A DNA stretch of 64,000 bases from Caldilineaceae bacterium (lineage in GTDB: Bacteria > Chloroflexota > Anaerolineae > Caldilineales > Caldilineaceae), in the NCBI GenBank assembly GCA_022824025.1, contig JAJEBF010000021.1, positions 1 to 64,000 of the forward strand. Reading direction: 5' to 3'. Under the pieces are notes generated by a model, which did no database searches, was not told where the DNA came from, and saw only the letters and a program-made list of their open reading frames with translations. Below are positions 36,682-45,711 of this stretch, in pieces. Within the stretch, counting starts at the first letter, position 1. Each line of letters opens with the position of its first letter. The translations under genes were made by a program, and so were the position numbers.

Positions 36682-37536
36682 ATGACCTCAGCGTTTACTG
36701 AAGAGAGATTCGCCGATCAGGCAGATCAAATACTCGCGTCGCAAAGGCGCGACGCCCGAAGATTCGTCATGGGCGTCCGCCTTTCCTATGCCATCCTGCT
36801 CCTCGCTTTGGCCTACGCGTTCAGCGGATTCAGCCTCTCTCTCGCCGGTATCCAGTTCAACACAATCTCGCTGGATTGGACCTTCATTCGCAGCCACTGG
36901 TTCTTCATCTTCAACGGCGTCTGGCTGACGATTCTGCTTGCTGTACTCTCGATTGCTCTGGCAACAGCACTCTCACTGCTCGGAGCGTTGGGGCGGCTGT
37001 CAAAGTCAGCTCCTGCTTATGCATTGGCCACCTTCTACATTTCGCTCATCAGAGGCACGCCTCTGCTGCTGCAGGTGGTCTTCTTCTTCCTCGCACTTCC
37101 GCAGCTCGGCATTCGCCTGTCGGGCATTTCGGCGGGCGTTCTGGCGTTGGGGTTGAACTATGGCGCCTACATGACTGAGATCATGAGGGCGGGCATTCAG
37201 TCGGTCGACGCAGGGCAGCGCGAGGCTGCCGAGGCAATGGGTATGACCCAGACGCAGATCATGCGCTTCATCGTATTGCCCCAGGCCCTGCGGCTGGTCA
37301 TCCCGCCGATCGGCAATCAGTTTATCGCCATGTTGAAGGATACCTCGCTGATCTCGGTTACCGGATTTGTTTGGGAGCTTTTGTGGAGGGCACAGAAGCA
37401 AGGCCGGGCGAATTTTCGAAGCCTTGAGGCACTGTTGATCGCAGCAATCTTCTACTGGATCATCACGATCATCTTTTCGGCTTTCCAGGCACAGCTCGAG
37501 TTGCGGCTATCACGGGGCTATCGATCGGCTCTCTGA
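36682..37536 (+). CDS. Amino acid ABC transporter permease (HisM/GlnP type)
   Basis: A 284-residue inner-membrane permease with an N-terminal cytoplasmic tail, then five or so helices. The coupling loop is seen as REAAEAMGMTQTQIMRFIVL followed by PQALRLVIPPIGNQF, and the early helix contains NGVWLTILLAVLSIALATAL. It pairs with the binding protein at 35690 and likely forms a homodimer. A TTG codon precedes the ATG at 36682 and no good ribosome binding site is visible. An ATPase must come from elsewhere; the one at 53066 in this window is of the right family but belongs to another operon. Confidence 0.9.
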   Translation: MTSAFTEERFADQADQILASQRRDARRFVMGVRLSYAILLLALAYAFSGFSLSLAGIQFNTISLDWTFIRSHWFFIFNGVWLTILLAVLSIALATALSLLGALGRLSKSAPAYALATFYISLIRGTPLLLQVVFFFLALPQLGIRLSGISAGVLALGLNYGAYMTEIMRAGIQSVDAGQREAAEAMGMTQTQIMRFIVLPQALRLVIPPIGNQFIAMLKDTSLISVTGFVWELLWRAQKQGRANFRSLEALLIAAIFYWIITIIFSAFQAQLELRLSRGYRSAL

Positions 37537-37659
37537 TTCGAGTCAGTTGACGGCCTCTAAATCAGGCCCGCTTTACAGTAGCTTCGGCTCCTCATTTATT
37601 TCGCGGTCAACGCCGGCAGCGCGTTTTCCGCTTCTAGTCGTCAAGGAGGAAATTCGTAC

Positions 37660-38445
37660 ATGACACACCGTTTCAGCGTCTGTTCCTACAGCTTTCGACG
37701 TTCGTTTGAGAACGGGGCAATGGATTACAGGGGCTATGTTGACTTCCACAAACAACACGGCTTCTCGCAGCTGGACCCGTGGATGAAGCACATCGAGCCG
37801 GCCCTGAGCAGCAGGAGCTGGCTGGAGGACGCCAGGAAAGTGGCGGAGGACGCGGGTCTTCCCTACGGCTGCATCGCCGTTGACGGCGGCCACATTTACG
37901 AGAGTTCCGCAGCCGAACGCGCAAGGCGCCGCGATTTGGCCTATCGTTGGTTGGACATCGCGGAGGCCCTGGGCGCGTCGCAGGTGCGCATTGATAGCGG
38001 GGGTCCGGAAGAGTTGACGGACGAGATTTTCGATGTGATCGTGGATGGCTACGATGATCTCATACCTAGGGCCAGAGCCGCCGGCGTTGAGGTTCTGGTG
38101 GAGAACCACTGGGGTCCCACCAAGTTTCCTGATAACACCGTTCGGCTGCTAAACGAAGTCGAAGGGCTCGGCCTTCTGTTCGATACGAACAACTGGGCCG
38201 AAGGGACCCAAGAGGAAGCCTGGGAACGATGCGCCAAGTATGCACGTCTAACTCATTTCAAGACATTTTCTTTCGACCGCCTTGGCAATGATCCCTCGGT
38301 CGACCTGCACAAGGCGTTCAGGATTCTTCGTGAGAACGGATATGACGGCGTGTGGGGAATCGAATCAGTGCCTGCAGATGGTGACGAGACAGGAGCCGCC
38401 ATCAAGACTAAAGACCTGATCAGCCGCTTGCTTGGGGAGCAGTAG
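37660..38445 (+). CDS. Sugar phosphate isomerase/epimerase (xylose isomerase-like TIM barrel)
   Basis: A 261-residue metal-dependent TIM-barrel protein. It starts FSVCSYSFRRSFENG, with strands carrying ligands in VLVENHWGPTKFPD (Glu, His), LGLLFDTNNW (Asp), LTHFKTFSFD (His) and GVWGIESVP (Glu). Enzymes of this type epimerise or isomerise sugars such as xylulose, inosose or tagatose. A strong AAGGAGG precedes the ATG. It is followed after about 97 bases by a Gfo/Idh/MocA oxidoreductase, a very common pair in inositol- and sugar-degrading clusters. Substrate unknown. Confidence 0.85.
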   Translation: MTHRFSVCSYSFRRSFENGAMDYRGYVDFHKQHGFSQLDPWMKHIEPALSSRSWLEDARKVAEDAGLPYGCIAVDGGHIYESSAAERARRRDLAYRWLDIAEALGASQVRIDSGGPEELTDEIFDVIVDGYDDLIPRARAAGVEVLVENHWGPTKFPDNTVRLLNEVEGLGLLFDTNNWAEGTQEEAWERCAKYARLTHFKTFSFDRLGNDPSVDLHKAFRILRENGYDGVWGIESVPADGDETGAAIKTKDLISRLLGEQ

Positions 38446-38542
38446 CCAGACAACCGGGTACGTCATTTCTCCCGCGTCCAGGTCCAGTTTCTCCTAGTCC
38501 AAGCATCAACAACCTACAACTAAAGCTAAAGAGTGTCAGACT

Positions 38543-39649
38543 ATGACTGAAGAGAAGACCAGAATCGGCATTATCGGCGTAGGTCAGATAGGAAAAGGCC
38601 ACGTACAGACTTACATGAACATGCCGCACGTGGAGATTGCGGCGATTGCGGACATCAACGAGGCAGAAGCCCAGAGAGTAGCCGCAGACAACGGTGTCGA
38701 CAGCGTGTACACCGATTTCCGGGAGTTGCTGGCTCGCGACGACATTGTCGCCGTCGACGTATGCCTGCACAATAACTTTCACATGGCAGCGACTGTGGCG
38801 GCCCTCGAGGCGGGCAAGCACGTGTTTTGCGAGAAACCAATGGCCGGCGCCTACATCGATGCCGAAACGATGCTAACGACAGCGCGGGAATGCGGACGGA
38901 TGCTTAGCATCCAGAACCGGGAGTACTTCATCAATGAGACCAAGGCCGCCAAAGCGCTCATCGACGGCGGTCATCTGGGCAAGCTGTATCATGCACGCTC
39001 AACCGGTTACAGAAGACGGGGCCGCCCCTTCGTAGACGGCTACGGCTCTCCTCTGTTTGTGAACAAGGAGACCGCCAGCGGCGGCGCGCTTTATGACATG
39101 GGCGTGTATCACATCTCGACCGTGCTCTATTTGTTAGGCAATCCGGACGTGTTGCGCATTTCAGGGAAGACCTATCAGGAAATCGAAATGGATAGCGCCC
39201 GCAGAGAGCGCAGCAACTATAATGTCGAAGAGTTAGGTCTGGGCTTTATCCGGCTTGCGGACAACATCACGTTAGACATAATTGAGGCTTGGGCGATCCA
39301 CTTGGACGCCTTCGAAGGCTCGTATGTCGTCGGCGCCGAAGGAGGCGTGCGGCTCGATCCCTTCGGCTACTTCCACAGCGCCGGCGACCTGGACCTGAAC
39401 TCGACCGCGAATTTGCAGATGTTCGACTTCCGCCTGCACAATGTGCGCGAACTCGGCGACGTTTACGACGGTACGCAGCAACACTGGATCGCTGCAGTGG
39501 AGGGCAGAGTCGAACTGCTGCCCACAGCGGAAATTGCGCTCAACTGTATGCTGATTTCTGAGGGGATTTATCTGTCCAACCAGCTAGGACGGGAGGTCAG
39601 CGCAGACGAAGTACGCGCAGCTTCAGTTTCAACCGCAGTAGCGATCTGA
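38543..39649 (+). CDS. Gfo/Idh/MocA-family oxidoreductase
   Basis: A 368-residue NAD(P)-dependent dehydrogenase. The Rossmann motif [16 protein letters not shown] is at the N-terminus, followed by an Asp in [11 protein letters not shown] that favours NAD. The catalytic-dyad region [12 protein letters not shown] shows the conserved Glu-Lys-Pro. The C-terminal beta-sheet domain includes [20 protein letters not shown], whose H and D shape the substrate pocket. Such enzymes oxidise sugars, inositols or their phosphates. It follows the TIM-barrel isomerase in the same direction and should act with it. Confidence 0.85.
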   Translation: MTEEKTRIGIIGVGQIGKGHVQTYMNMPHVEIAAIADINEAEAQRVAADNGVDSVYTDFRELLARDDIVAVDVCLHNNFHMAATVAALEAGKHVFCEKPMAGAYIDAETMLTTARECGRMLSIQNREYFINETKAAKALIDGGHLGKLYHARSTGYRRRGRPFVDGYGSPLFVNKETASGGALYDMGVYHISTVLYLLGNPDVLRISGKTYQEIEMDSARRERSNYNVEELGLGFIRLADNITLDIIEAWAIHLDAFEGSYVVGAEGGVRLDPFGYFHSAGDLDLNSTANLQMFDFRLHNVRELGDVYDGTQQHWIAAVEGRVELLPTAEIALNCMLISEGIYLSNQLGREVSADEVRAASVSTAVAI

Positions 39650-39774
39650 CGCTGACTCAGGACGCGCCTGAATTCCATCCTCGCCTGTGATTGTCCTGAT
39701 CGAGCACCACCCCGCCGCGAACGTCGCGCGTCCGATTCCTTCCAATGTCGCGGCGTGTCGCGGCCGGTGACGTT

Positions 39775-40506
39775 TCACATTGCCTGGCAACGTATTAGCC
39801 TGGCGAGTTCACGGCGGTCGTTGCGCACCGTCTGGGTTTCGCCTGGGGGTATGAATGCGCCTTCGTGACGGCCTACCGGGAATGTATCTCTGCCGGATCT
39901 GATCGTTACTTCCCCTGCCCAGACAAACCAGATCGCTTCCCGGACCGGGGACGCCTGGGCCTCGACTTCGCCGCCTTGCTCCAGTTCAAAGTATTCGAGC
40001 CGCATTTCGGGTGTGCCCGTGGCCGGGTCAGCCGGCTGCCAGCTCTGCGCCGCTGGCTGTTCAGATTGCTCCCCAGATGCGAGTTTTTCAATGCGGACTG
40101 CGGTACGGTGATTCTCAGGCGGTCGAGGCGTCGACCCCGTCTGAGAAGGGTCGCGCTCGCCCAGGTACAATGCAAGATCAGGCGGCGCCTGAAAGCTGAT
40201 CAGCGTGGCTTCCCCCCCGCTCGTATTGACTGTGCCATGCACTTCGGGTGACGGAACGTAGGCGAACTCCCCCGCCTTGATGGGCGTGTAGACCTCCCCT
40301 TGCCGCACTGAAACGCCTCCTTCGAGCACAATGAAGATGTCTGCCGAGCCATCGTGAAAGTGCTGCGGGAACTCCTCTCCAGGCTGAAAAACAGAATAGT
40401 TGAGGGTAATGTCCTGCGCGCCGGTTGAGGGCCCGACCAGGTTGCGCGAATCCCCTTTTCCCATCTGAAAGGAGGCTGCTTCCTTTGCCGACAGACGTGT
40501 AGCCAT
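39775..40506 (-). CDS. Two-cupin-domain protein
   Basis: A 243-residue protein with two small beta-barrels. The first (about residues 38-110) has FPQHFHDGSADIFIVLEGGV, carrying the His/His/Glu-type metal ligands, and GEFAYVPSPEVHGTVN with the last His. The second (about 172-240) has LEQGGEVEAQASPVREAIWF, VWAGEV and GAFIPPGETQTVRN with few histidines, and may have lost metal. Bicupins work as dioxygenases, isomerases or binding proteins. The start at 40506 has GGAGAAGG in front. It lies about 150 bases downstream of the dioxygenase-like gene on the same strand. Function not assigned. Confidence 0.75.
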   Translation of the reverse strand: MATRLSAKEAASFQMGKGDSRNLVGPSTGAQDITLNYSVFQPGEEFPQHFHDGSADIFIVLEGGVSVRQGEVYTPIKAGEFAYVPSPEVHGTVNTSGGEATLISFQAPPDLALYLGERDPSQTGSTPRPPENHRTAVRIEKLASGEQSEQPAAQSWQPADPATGTPEMRLEYFELEQGGEVEAQASPVREAIWFVWAGEVTIRSGRDTFPVGRHEGAFIPPGETQTVRNDRRELARLIRCQAM

Positions 40507-40659
40507 TGGATCCTTCTCCTGGACATCTTGGACTGACTGGAGTCTTTGGGATAGTGATGCGAGCTCCCGCACAGGGGTTCGTCCTGGGCCGGCCAACGAA
40601 ACCGGGATGGCCGTTCAAGAGGTCTTGCCCTCAAGGCCGAGAAGCTCTTGCCAATCACC

Positions 40660-41550
40660 TCAAACACTATAGTGCGATCCGTCGCTCAAATTGTTGGCGG
40701 CTCGCACAGGACGGAAGAGCGTCTGGCGCAGAGGAGGCATCGAGCCCACGAGCTCGGGATCCGGGTCCCAGTCGTGCCACTTGCTGTCCACCGTATTGTA
40801 ACAGCTGAATATCGCCACTCTTGGACTCTCGCTGTTGGTCCAAGGACGGGCGCTGTGCGTCAGCGATTCGGTAAAGAAAAGAACGGAGCCGGCAGGGCAG
40901 GTATAGTCGTCCCAGATCGGCGAGTGCTGGTCTAGAATTGAATCCGGCGCTGGATAAGCCGATTTGTGGCTTCCGGTCACCAGGAGCGTGCCGTCGCCCT
41001 GGCGCACCGGGTTCAGCTCCCAGACGACGCGAGTGAGCCCGGCGTGTGACTTGCCCGGAACACTGTGATAGAAGTGCGTATCGCCCGGGAAGCGAAAGAA
41101 GCCGCTGCCGTTATGGGGCCCAAACTTACCGTCGCCGGCCTCGCGGTAGAATAGATGTGAGGACTCCATGCGGAAGCCGTAGCAGTTCTGGCGCGAAAGA
41201 GGGGGGAATGCCACAAATTCGTTCATAAAACCGACAACAACAGGGTGGTCCGCGAGTCTCTGTAGCGGGCCGCCGAGTGTTGAGCGCTCCTTCTCTGGAA
41301 TGGACTCAGGATCATGTTGAAGGCGCAGGCCGAAATCGCGCATCTCGGCCGCCTCCTCTTCGGCCAGGACGCCTGGAATGAGTAGCCATCCGCGTGCGTC
41401 GAAAAGGTACTTCTGCTCCTGGGTCAGGTCAATCACAGGCAGGCCATCCGCGTTGACACTGGGAAACTCCTGCGCGCCCATGTCCAACTGTTGGCCGAGG
41501 CTGTGGGCAAAGATGTAGGGTCTGTTCTTGGCGTTGTCGTTGGCAGTCAT
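40660..41550 (-). CDS. Phytanoyl-CoA dioxygenase-family protein
   Basis: A 296-residue cupin-like protein of the PhyH family. Visible features are the N-terminal helical region LTQEQKYLFDARGWLLIPGV, the central GPHNGSGFFRFPGDTHFYH, GLTRVVWELNPVRQGDGTL, the LVTGSHKSAYPAP segment, and AGSVLFFTESLTHSARPWTN with the distal histidine. In PhyH enzymes the iron is held by an HxD motif and a distal His; here the equivalent motif reads PHNG, so the Asp ligand is not apparent. It may be an atypical oxygenase or non-catalytic. Similar proteins are abundant in Chloroflexota. Substrate unknown. Confidence 0.75.
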   Translation of the reverse strand: MTANDNAKNRPYIFAHSLGQQLDMGAQEFPSVNADGLPVIDLTQEQKYLFDARGWLLIPGVLAEEEAAEMRDFGLRLQHDPESIPEKERSTLGGPLQRLADHPVVVGFMNEFVAFPPLSRQNCYGFRMESSHLFYREAGDGKFGPHNGSGFFRFPGDTHFYHSVPGKSHAGLTRVVWELNPVRQGDGTLLVTGSHKSAYPAPDSILDQHSPIWDDYTCPAGSVLFFTESLTHSARPWTNSESPRVAIFSCYNTVDSKWHDWDPDPELVGSMPPLRQTLFRPVRAANNLSDGSHYSV

Positions 41551-42592
41551 CGGAATCCCATTCCTTTCGGCAGCATTTGCAGTCAGTCCGCTCTGACATG
41601 AGTTGTCTGAGCATTGGATTTTCCATTGCTCAAATCATACATTAGACCCGAGTATTCCTAAAGCCCGATTCTCGCATGGATGGGGGTTCGGAACAGAGCC
41701 TGCCACTGGAAACCGACGGCATCGAGACTCCCTCTGTGGGGGACTTGTGCCTGTAAGAACGACTTACTTCATTCCCAGTTCTTCGGCGCGACCGGTCTCA
41801 GCCGCCCTCTCCTGTGCGAGGGGAATGACCCCGCAACGGCCCCCTTACCTACTCTACGATGCAGACAGCTGGCAAGGTTCAGGCCGGTCGACGACGACGC
41901 CCTGCCCTCCACCCCAATTGACCTCACCTCATGTACCTATCAGCGGGTCCACCCTTAGGGTGTGAGCGCTTTGGGCCCAAAATTGACTCATTGCTTCACT
42001 CGTCCAGCGCGCCTTGCGCCAGCGCAGATTGCATGATTCTCGATCGCCTTAAAGCAATCTTTGTAAGGGCCCAGAGCAGCCGCTATCGCCCATACACATC
42101 TGTCACAGGCTCTGCCTCAAAGGTCGTCTCAGGTCATCTACGACCTTCGCTTGACGGGGCCATATTGAATTTGTGTTTTCCCTTGCATTAACAAAGTCGT
42201 TTCAAATAAATTTACATAGGCCGGAGGACCCGCCCACTGCCGACGCATTCAGTCGCCCCACAAATGCCGGGCTGACGAGCATTTGCATTAGCGGGATTTG
42301 GCGTGAGTTATTGTCTTCGCTTATTCTCATGGACATAACCGGTGGCATCAACTAAAGGCTGAGAGTCATTTCAATCCCGCTTGCGCCGCGGTCATAGGAG
42401 ACTCCGCAGAGGCTGTTTGCCTTCGATGGCACTCGAGTCATCCAAATTCAGGGACGCGCAATCTATGTTGACCCGACAGGGATTTTCGGTTGTGACCATA
42501 GAAGCTCTCAAGAAGTGAGACTCCACATCACCGTTTGGCGTGGAGGGAACAGAATTTCAAGCCACTAGACACGGAGCACACCTAAATTTACT
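41551..42592. other. Long intergenic region without a supported gene
   Basis: About 1 kb between the dioxygenase-like gene and the P450 gene. The open frames in it are short, overlap one another and show no codon bias or homology I recognise. There is an AT-richer patch at 42165-42225 (TTGCAT, TAAATT) that could hold a promoter, but no gene begins near it. One 60-codon plus-strand frame at about 42405-42570 reads like a fragment (FDGTRVIQIQGRAIYVDP) and may be a gene relic. Confidence 0.35.
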
Positions 42593-43912
42593 ATGCTAAG
42601 TTCTTTCCCATTGCCTATACAGAATCTAATCAAACCGATTGCCAAGAGGTCTCTTTTGGCCTGGGAGATTCTGGAGTCCGGCGTCAGTTTCGACCTGACT
42701 TCAGAAAGCGTTCTCGCCGATCCCTATCCCACTTATAGACGATTGCGAGAAAAAGACCCGATCCACAGAATGCGTCTCGTTGACGGCTGGGCAGTGACCC
42801 GGTACGAAGATGTCGAACAGATACTACTCGACCACCAGCGGTTTTCCAATTGGGGCGCCGGGGCGGGAGATCGGGTATACACGAGGGACCGCAGTATGCT
42901 GGACTTGGATCCGCCCGATCACACGCGGCTTCGCTCGCTTGTTTCCAAAGCGTTTACGCCCCGATCTGTGACTGCCCTCAAACCCCGCATTAAAGAAATT
43001 GTGGATGAATTGCTCGACGGCGTTGACGGTGAGAGGCGGTTCGACCTGATCGACAGTTTCGCCTTTCCTCTGCCGGTCATCGTAATCGCCGAAATGCTGG
43101 GCGTCCCCGCCCAGGACCTGGAACAGTTCAAAGAGTGGTCCAATGACATCGTCGTCTCGCTGGAACCTGTCCAGACCAGAGAGCAAAGGGAGCGGTTTCG
43201 TCGATCGGAGCAGGAACTGTACGAGTATTTCGAGGGCATTATTGAGCAGAGGCGGCAGGATCCACAGGACGACTTGGTGAGCGCGCTCCTGGCAGCCGAG
43301 GAGGAAGGCGACAGGCTCTCGCACGGGGAGCTTCTTGCCACTCTCCTGCTCTTGCTGGTGGCGGGTAACGAAACGACGCGCAATTTGATCGGCAATGGCA
43401 TGTTGGCTCTGCTGCGGAATCCGGAGGAACTGAATCGATTGAAGGAACAGCCCGAACTGATTGATTCGGCAATCGACGAGTTGCTCAGGTATGACAGCCC
43501 TGTGCAACTTGACGGACGCACGCTGGTCGAGGACGTGGAAATGGGGGGCAAAAGGATGCGCGCGGGCCAGCAGGTCGTCGCTGTTGTCGGCGCTGCCAAT
43601 CGAGACCCCGCTGCCTTTACTGAACCCAATCGGTTGGACATCGGGCGCCAGGAGAAGAGTCACATTTCTTTTGGCAGGGGCATCCACCATTGCCTGGGGG
43701 CGTCACTGGCGAAGCTTGAGGGGAAGATCGCTTTTGCCAGTTTACTCGAACGGTTTTCTACCATTGAACTAGCCGCTGTGCCGCAGCAGAGAAGGCAGGT
43801 TGTACTTCGAGGAGTCGAGAACCTGCTTGTCGAGGTGGGTCGTCCCGTCTCGGTCGCTTCTGCCGGAGCTGAGAAGGCACAAGAATTGGCGCAAACTGAG
43901 CACGATTCTTGA
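42593..43912 (+). CDS. Cytochrome P450 (CYP107-like bacterial class)
   Basis: A 439-residue soluble haem monooxygenase. The I-helix oxygen-activation motif is LLVAGNETTRNLIG (about 256-267), the K-helix ExxR is ELLR (296-299), and the haem-binding loop is FGRGIHHCLGASLAKLE with the thiolate Cys367. The N-terminal proline-rich start LADPYPTYRRLREKDPIHRM matches this family; the first 33 residues are an extra leader not typical of it, and no ribosome binding site is seen for the first ATG. Bacterial P450s of this kind hydroxylate small hydrophobic molecules and depend on a ferredoxin and reductase, neither of which is nearby. Substrate unknown. Confidence 0.93.
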   Translation: MLSSFPLPIQNLIKPIAKRSLLAWEILESGVSFDLTSESVLADPYPTYRRLREKDPIHRMRLVDGWAVTRYEDVEQILLDHQRFSNWGAGAGDRVYTRDRSMLDLDPPDHTRLRSLVSKAFTPRSVTALKPRIKEIVDELLDGVDGERRFDLIDSFAFPLPVIVIAEMLGVPAQDLEQFKEWSNDIVVSLEPVQTREQRERFRRSEQELYEYFEGIIEQRRQDPQDDLVSALLAAEEEGDRLSHGELLATLLLLLVAGNETTRNLIGNGMLALLRNPEELNRLKEQPELIDSAIDELLRYDSPVQLDGRTLVEDVEMGGKRMRAGQQVVAVVGAANRDPAAFTEPNRLDIGRQEKSHISFGRGIHHCLGASLAKLEGKIAFASLLERFSTIELAAVPQQRRQVVLRGVENLLVEVGRPVSVASAGAEKAQELAQTEHDS

Positions 43913-43981
43913 CTTTCCAGATCAGTTAAGTTAGCCTTGGGTCAGATTCAGGCACAGCCATCAAGCACCGCCAGATTTACG

Positions 43982-44150
43982 AGACGCGAGAATGATCTCA
44001 ACGAGTCTTGAAGTTGCGAGGAGTAGGCCCGCGGGAAGCGGGTGCAACGTCCTGAAACAGCATTCCTGAAGAATCGCTGTTTCAGTGCGCCATACTCTTC
44101 GCTCGTGTCCCGTTAGCCGCTTCGGTTGGTCCGAAGTGGTTTTTTGTTTT
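43982..44150 (+). ncRNA. Structured RNA element ending in an intrinsic terminator
   Basis: Several nested inverted repeats can be drawn on the plus strand. A first hairpin uses AGAC/GTCT (43982-43985, 44005-44008) and GAGA/TCTC. An outer stem GCGAGGAGTA (44016-44025) pairs with TACTCTTCGC (44093-44102). It encloses CCCGC/GCGGG (44028-44042) and a perfect 10-bp stem CTGAAACAGC/GCTGTTTCAG (44052-44061, 44076-44085). This three-way junction is followed by the terminator at 44115-44150. It lies between the P450 and argG genes and could be an attenuating leader or a small RNA. It matches no riboswitch or T-box consensus I know. Confidence 0.5.
44115..44150 (+). terminator. Rho-independent terminator
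   Basis: CCGCTTCGG (44117-44125) pairs with CCGAAGTGG (44131-44139) around a five-base loop, with one G-T pair, and is directly followed by TTTTTTG and more T residues. This is the clearest intrinsic terminator in the window. It ends the structured element and lies 176 bases before argG. Confidence 0.8.
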
Positions 44151-44326
44151 TGGGGTAGAGTTCATCTGCGCGTCAAGGCAATGATTTTCATTATGATTCG
44201 TAATTCCAACGGGAGAGTTCCGTTGCGCTCCCATTTGTGCCAGACGGCAGTGTTGGCTTAGCGGCGATTGTGATTTGGAGTCCTGTAGGGAACCGAGGGA
44301 CTGCCTCAGACCAAAAAGGAGAGTGT

Positions 44327-45610
44327 ATGACTGTCAGAGGATCTGTCAGAAAGGCAGTTCTGGCCTATTCCGGGGGGCTGGACACGAGTGTGATCGTGCC
44401 CTGGCTCAAAAATAACTATGGCTGCGAAGTGGTCTGCTTTTGTGCCAACCTTGGCCAGGAAGAAGAGCTGGACGGGCTGGAGGAAAAGGCGGTCGCCTCT
44501 GGCGCGACTCGCTGCTATGTCGAGGATTTGCGCGCCGAATTCCTGACCGACTACGTCTTTCCGACGATGCAGGCGGGAGCAATCTACGAACGGGACTATC
44601 TGCTCGGCACGTCGTTTGCGCGTCCCTTGATCGCCAAACGGTTGGTGGAAATCGCGCAGTTGGAAGGCGCGGACGCCATTTCGCACGGAGCAACCGGCAA
44701 AGGAAACGACCAGGTTCGTTTCGAGCTGACAGTGATGGCGTTGAATCCGAAGCTGAAGATCATCGCGCCATGGCGAGAGTGGGACATTCGGGGGCGTTCC
44801 GATGCGCTTGAATATGCGGAGGAACACAACGTGCCGGTCAAGGCATCTGCCGACCGCATTTACAGCCAGGACCGCAATCTCTGGCACCTGAGCAATGAGG
44901 GCGGGCCGCTGGAAGACCCCTGGACTGAGCCGCCTGCCGACATGTTCGAATGGACGAGCTCCCCAGAGGAGGCCCCCGACGACCCCGGCTACGTGGAAAT
45001 CTACTTCAGGCGCGGCTTTCCTGAACGCCTGAATGGTGTCGCGATGGGGCCGGTCGAGCTGATGCAGCAACTCAATGAGATTGGCTGCGTCCACGGCATC
45101 GGCCGCGTCGACCTGGTAGAGAACCGTCTGGTCGGCATGAAGAGCCGCGGCGTCTACGAGACGCCGGGTGGGACGATCCTCTACAAGGGCCATGCAGCCT
45201 TGGAGCAGCTATGCCTGGACAAGGACACGCTGCATTGGAAACAACAGGTCGGGCTGCGCTATGCCGAGCTGGTCTACAACGGACTGTGGTTCACGCCCTT
45301 GCGAAGGGCACTGGACGCATTTGTGCAGGAGACGGAGAAGTCAATTAGCGGGACCGTGCGCCTGAAGCTCTACAAAGGCCAGGCGATGCTGGTCGGACGC
45401 AGATCGCCCCACAGCCTTTACAGAGAGGATTACGTAACCTTCGACGAGGACGATGTGTATAACCAGTCCGACGCCGAAGGCTTCATTCGCCTATTTGGTC
45501 TTCCCTTGAAAGTAGAAGCCTTGCTCCGAGAAGAGCACCCCGCTGACTCCATGCCGCCCCGGCCCATCGGCGGGGCGCCTGCTGAGGGAGACTGGATCAA
45601 GAGAGACTAA
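44327..45610 (+). CDS. argG: Argininosuccinate synthase
   Basis: A 427-residue ATP-pyrophosphatase-type enzyme that joins citrulline and aspartate. The N-terminus [17 protein letters not shown] is the ATP P-loop-like motif; [20 protein letters not shown] and [20 protein letters not shown] are conserved blocks for citrulline and aspartate binding; [20 protein letters not shown] and [13 protein letters not shown] follow. The start at 44327 has AAAGGAGAG upstream; a 30-residue upstream extension is unlike the family. It is followed by argJ, so the two give parts of the arginine pathway. Its expression may depend on the structured RNA upstream. Confidence 0.96.
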   Translation: MTVRGSVRKAVLAYSGGLDTSVIVPWLKNNYGCEVVCFCANLGQEEELDGLEEKAVASGATRCYVEDLRAEFLTDYVFPTMQAGAIYERDYLLGTSFARPLIAKRLVEIAQLEGADAISHGATGKGNDQVRFELTVMALNPKLKIIAPWREWDIRGRSDALEYAEEHNVPVKASADRIYSQDRNLWHLSNEGGPLEDPWTEPPADMFEWTSSPEEAPDDPGYVEIYFRRGFPERLNGVAMGPVELMQQLNEIGCVHGIGRVDLVENRLVGMKSRGVYETPGGTILYKGHAALEQLCLDKDTLHWKQQVGLRYAELVYNGLWFTPLRRALDAFVQETEKSISGTVRLKLYKGQAMLVGRRSPHSLYREDYVTFDEDDVYNQSDAEGFIRLFGLPLKVEALLREEHPADSMPPRPIGGAPAEGDWIKRD

Positions 45611-45711
45611 ACGGCGGCGTCGTTTGGTCGAACGGCCCGGTTTCAAAACGAGGAATCAGGAATCGGGCGACCTGGAAGCCTTCAAAATATCTACCTTTAT
45701 GGAGAATAATG

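Noticed and set aside
42405..42570. Plus-strand 60-codon frame with FDGTRVIQIQGRAIYVDP
   Set aside because: It looks faintly like the start of an MBL-fold protein but is too short, lacks a start site and metal motifs; kept only as a possible relic.
42824..43690. Minus-strand frame of 288 codons opposite the P450
   Set aside because: Antisense of a well-supported P450 with no protein family resemblance.
43982..44150. T-box riboswitch upstream of argG
   Set aside because: The element ends in a terminator and contains AGCGGGTGCAACG, but there is no convincing T-box consensus (GGGTGGNACCGCG) or specifier loop.
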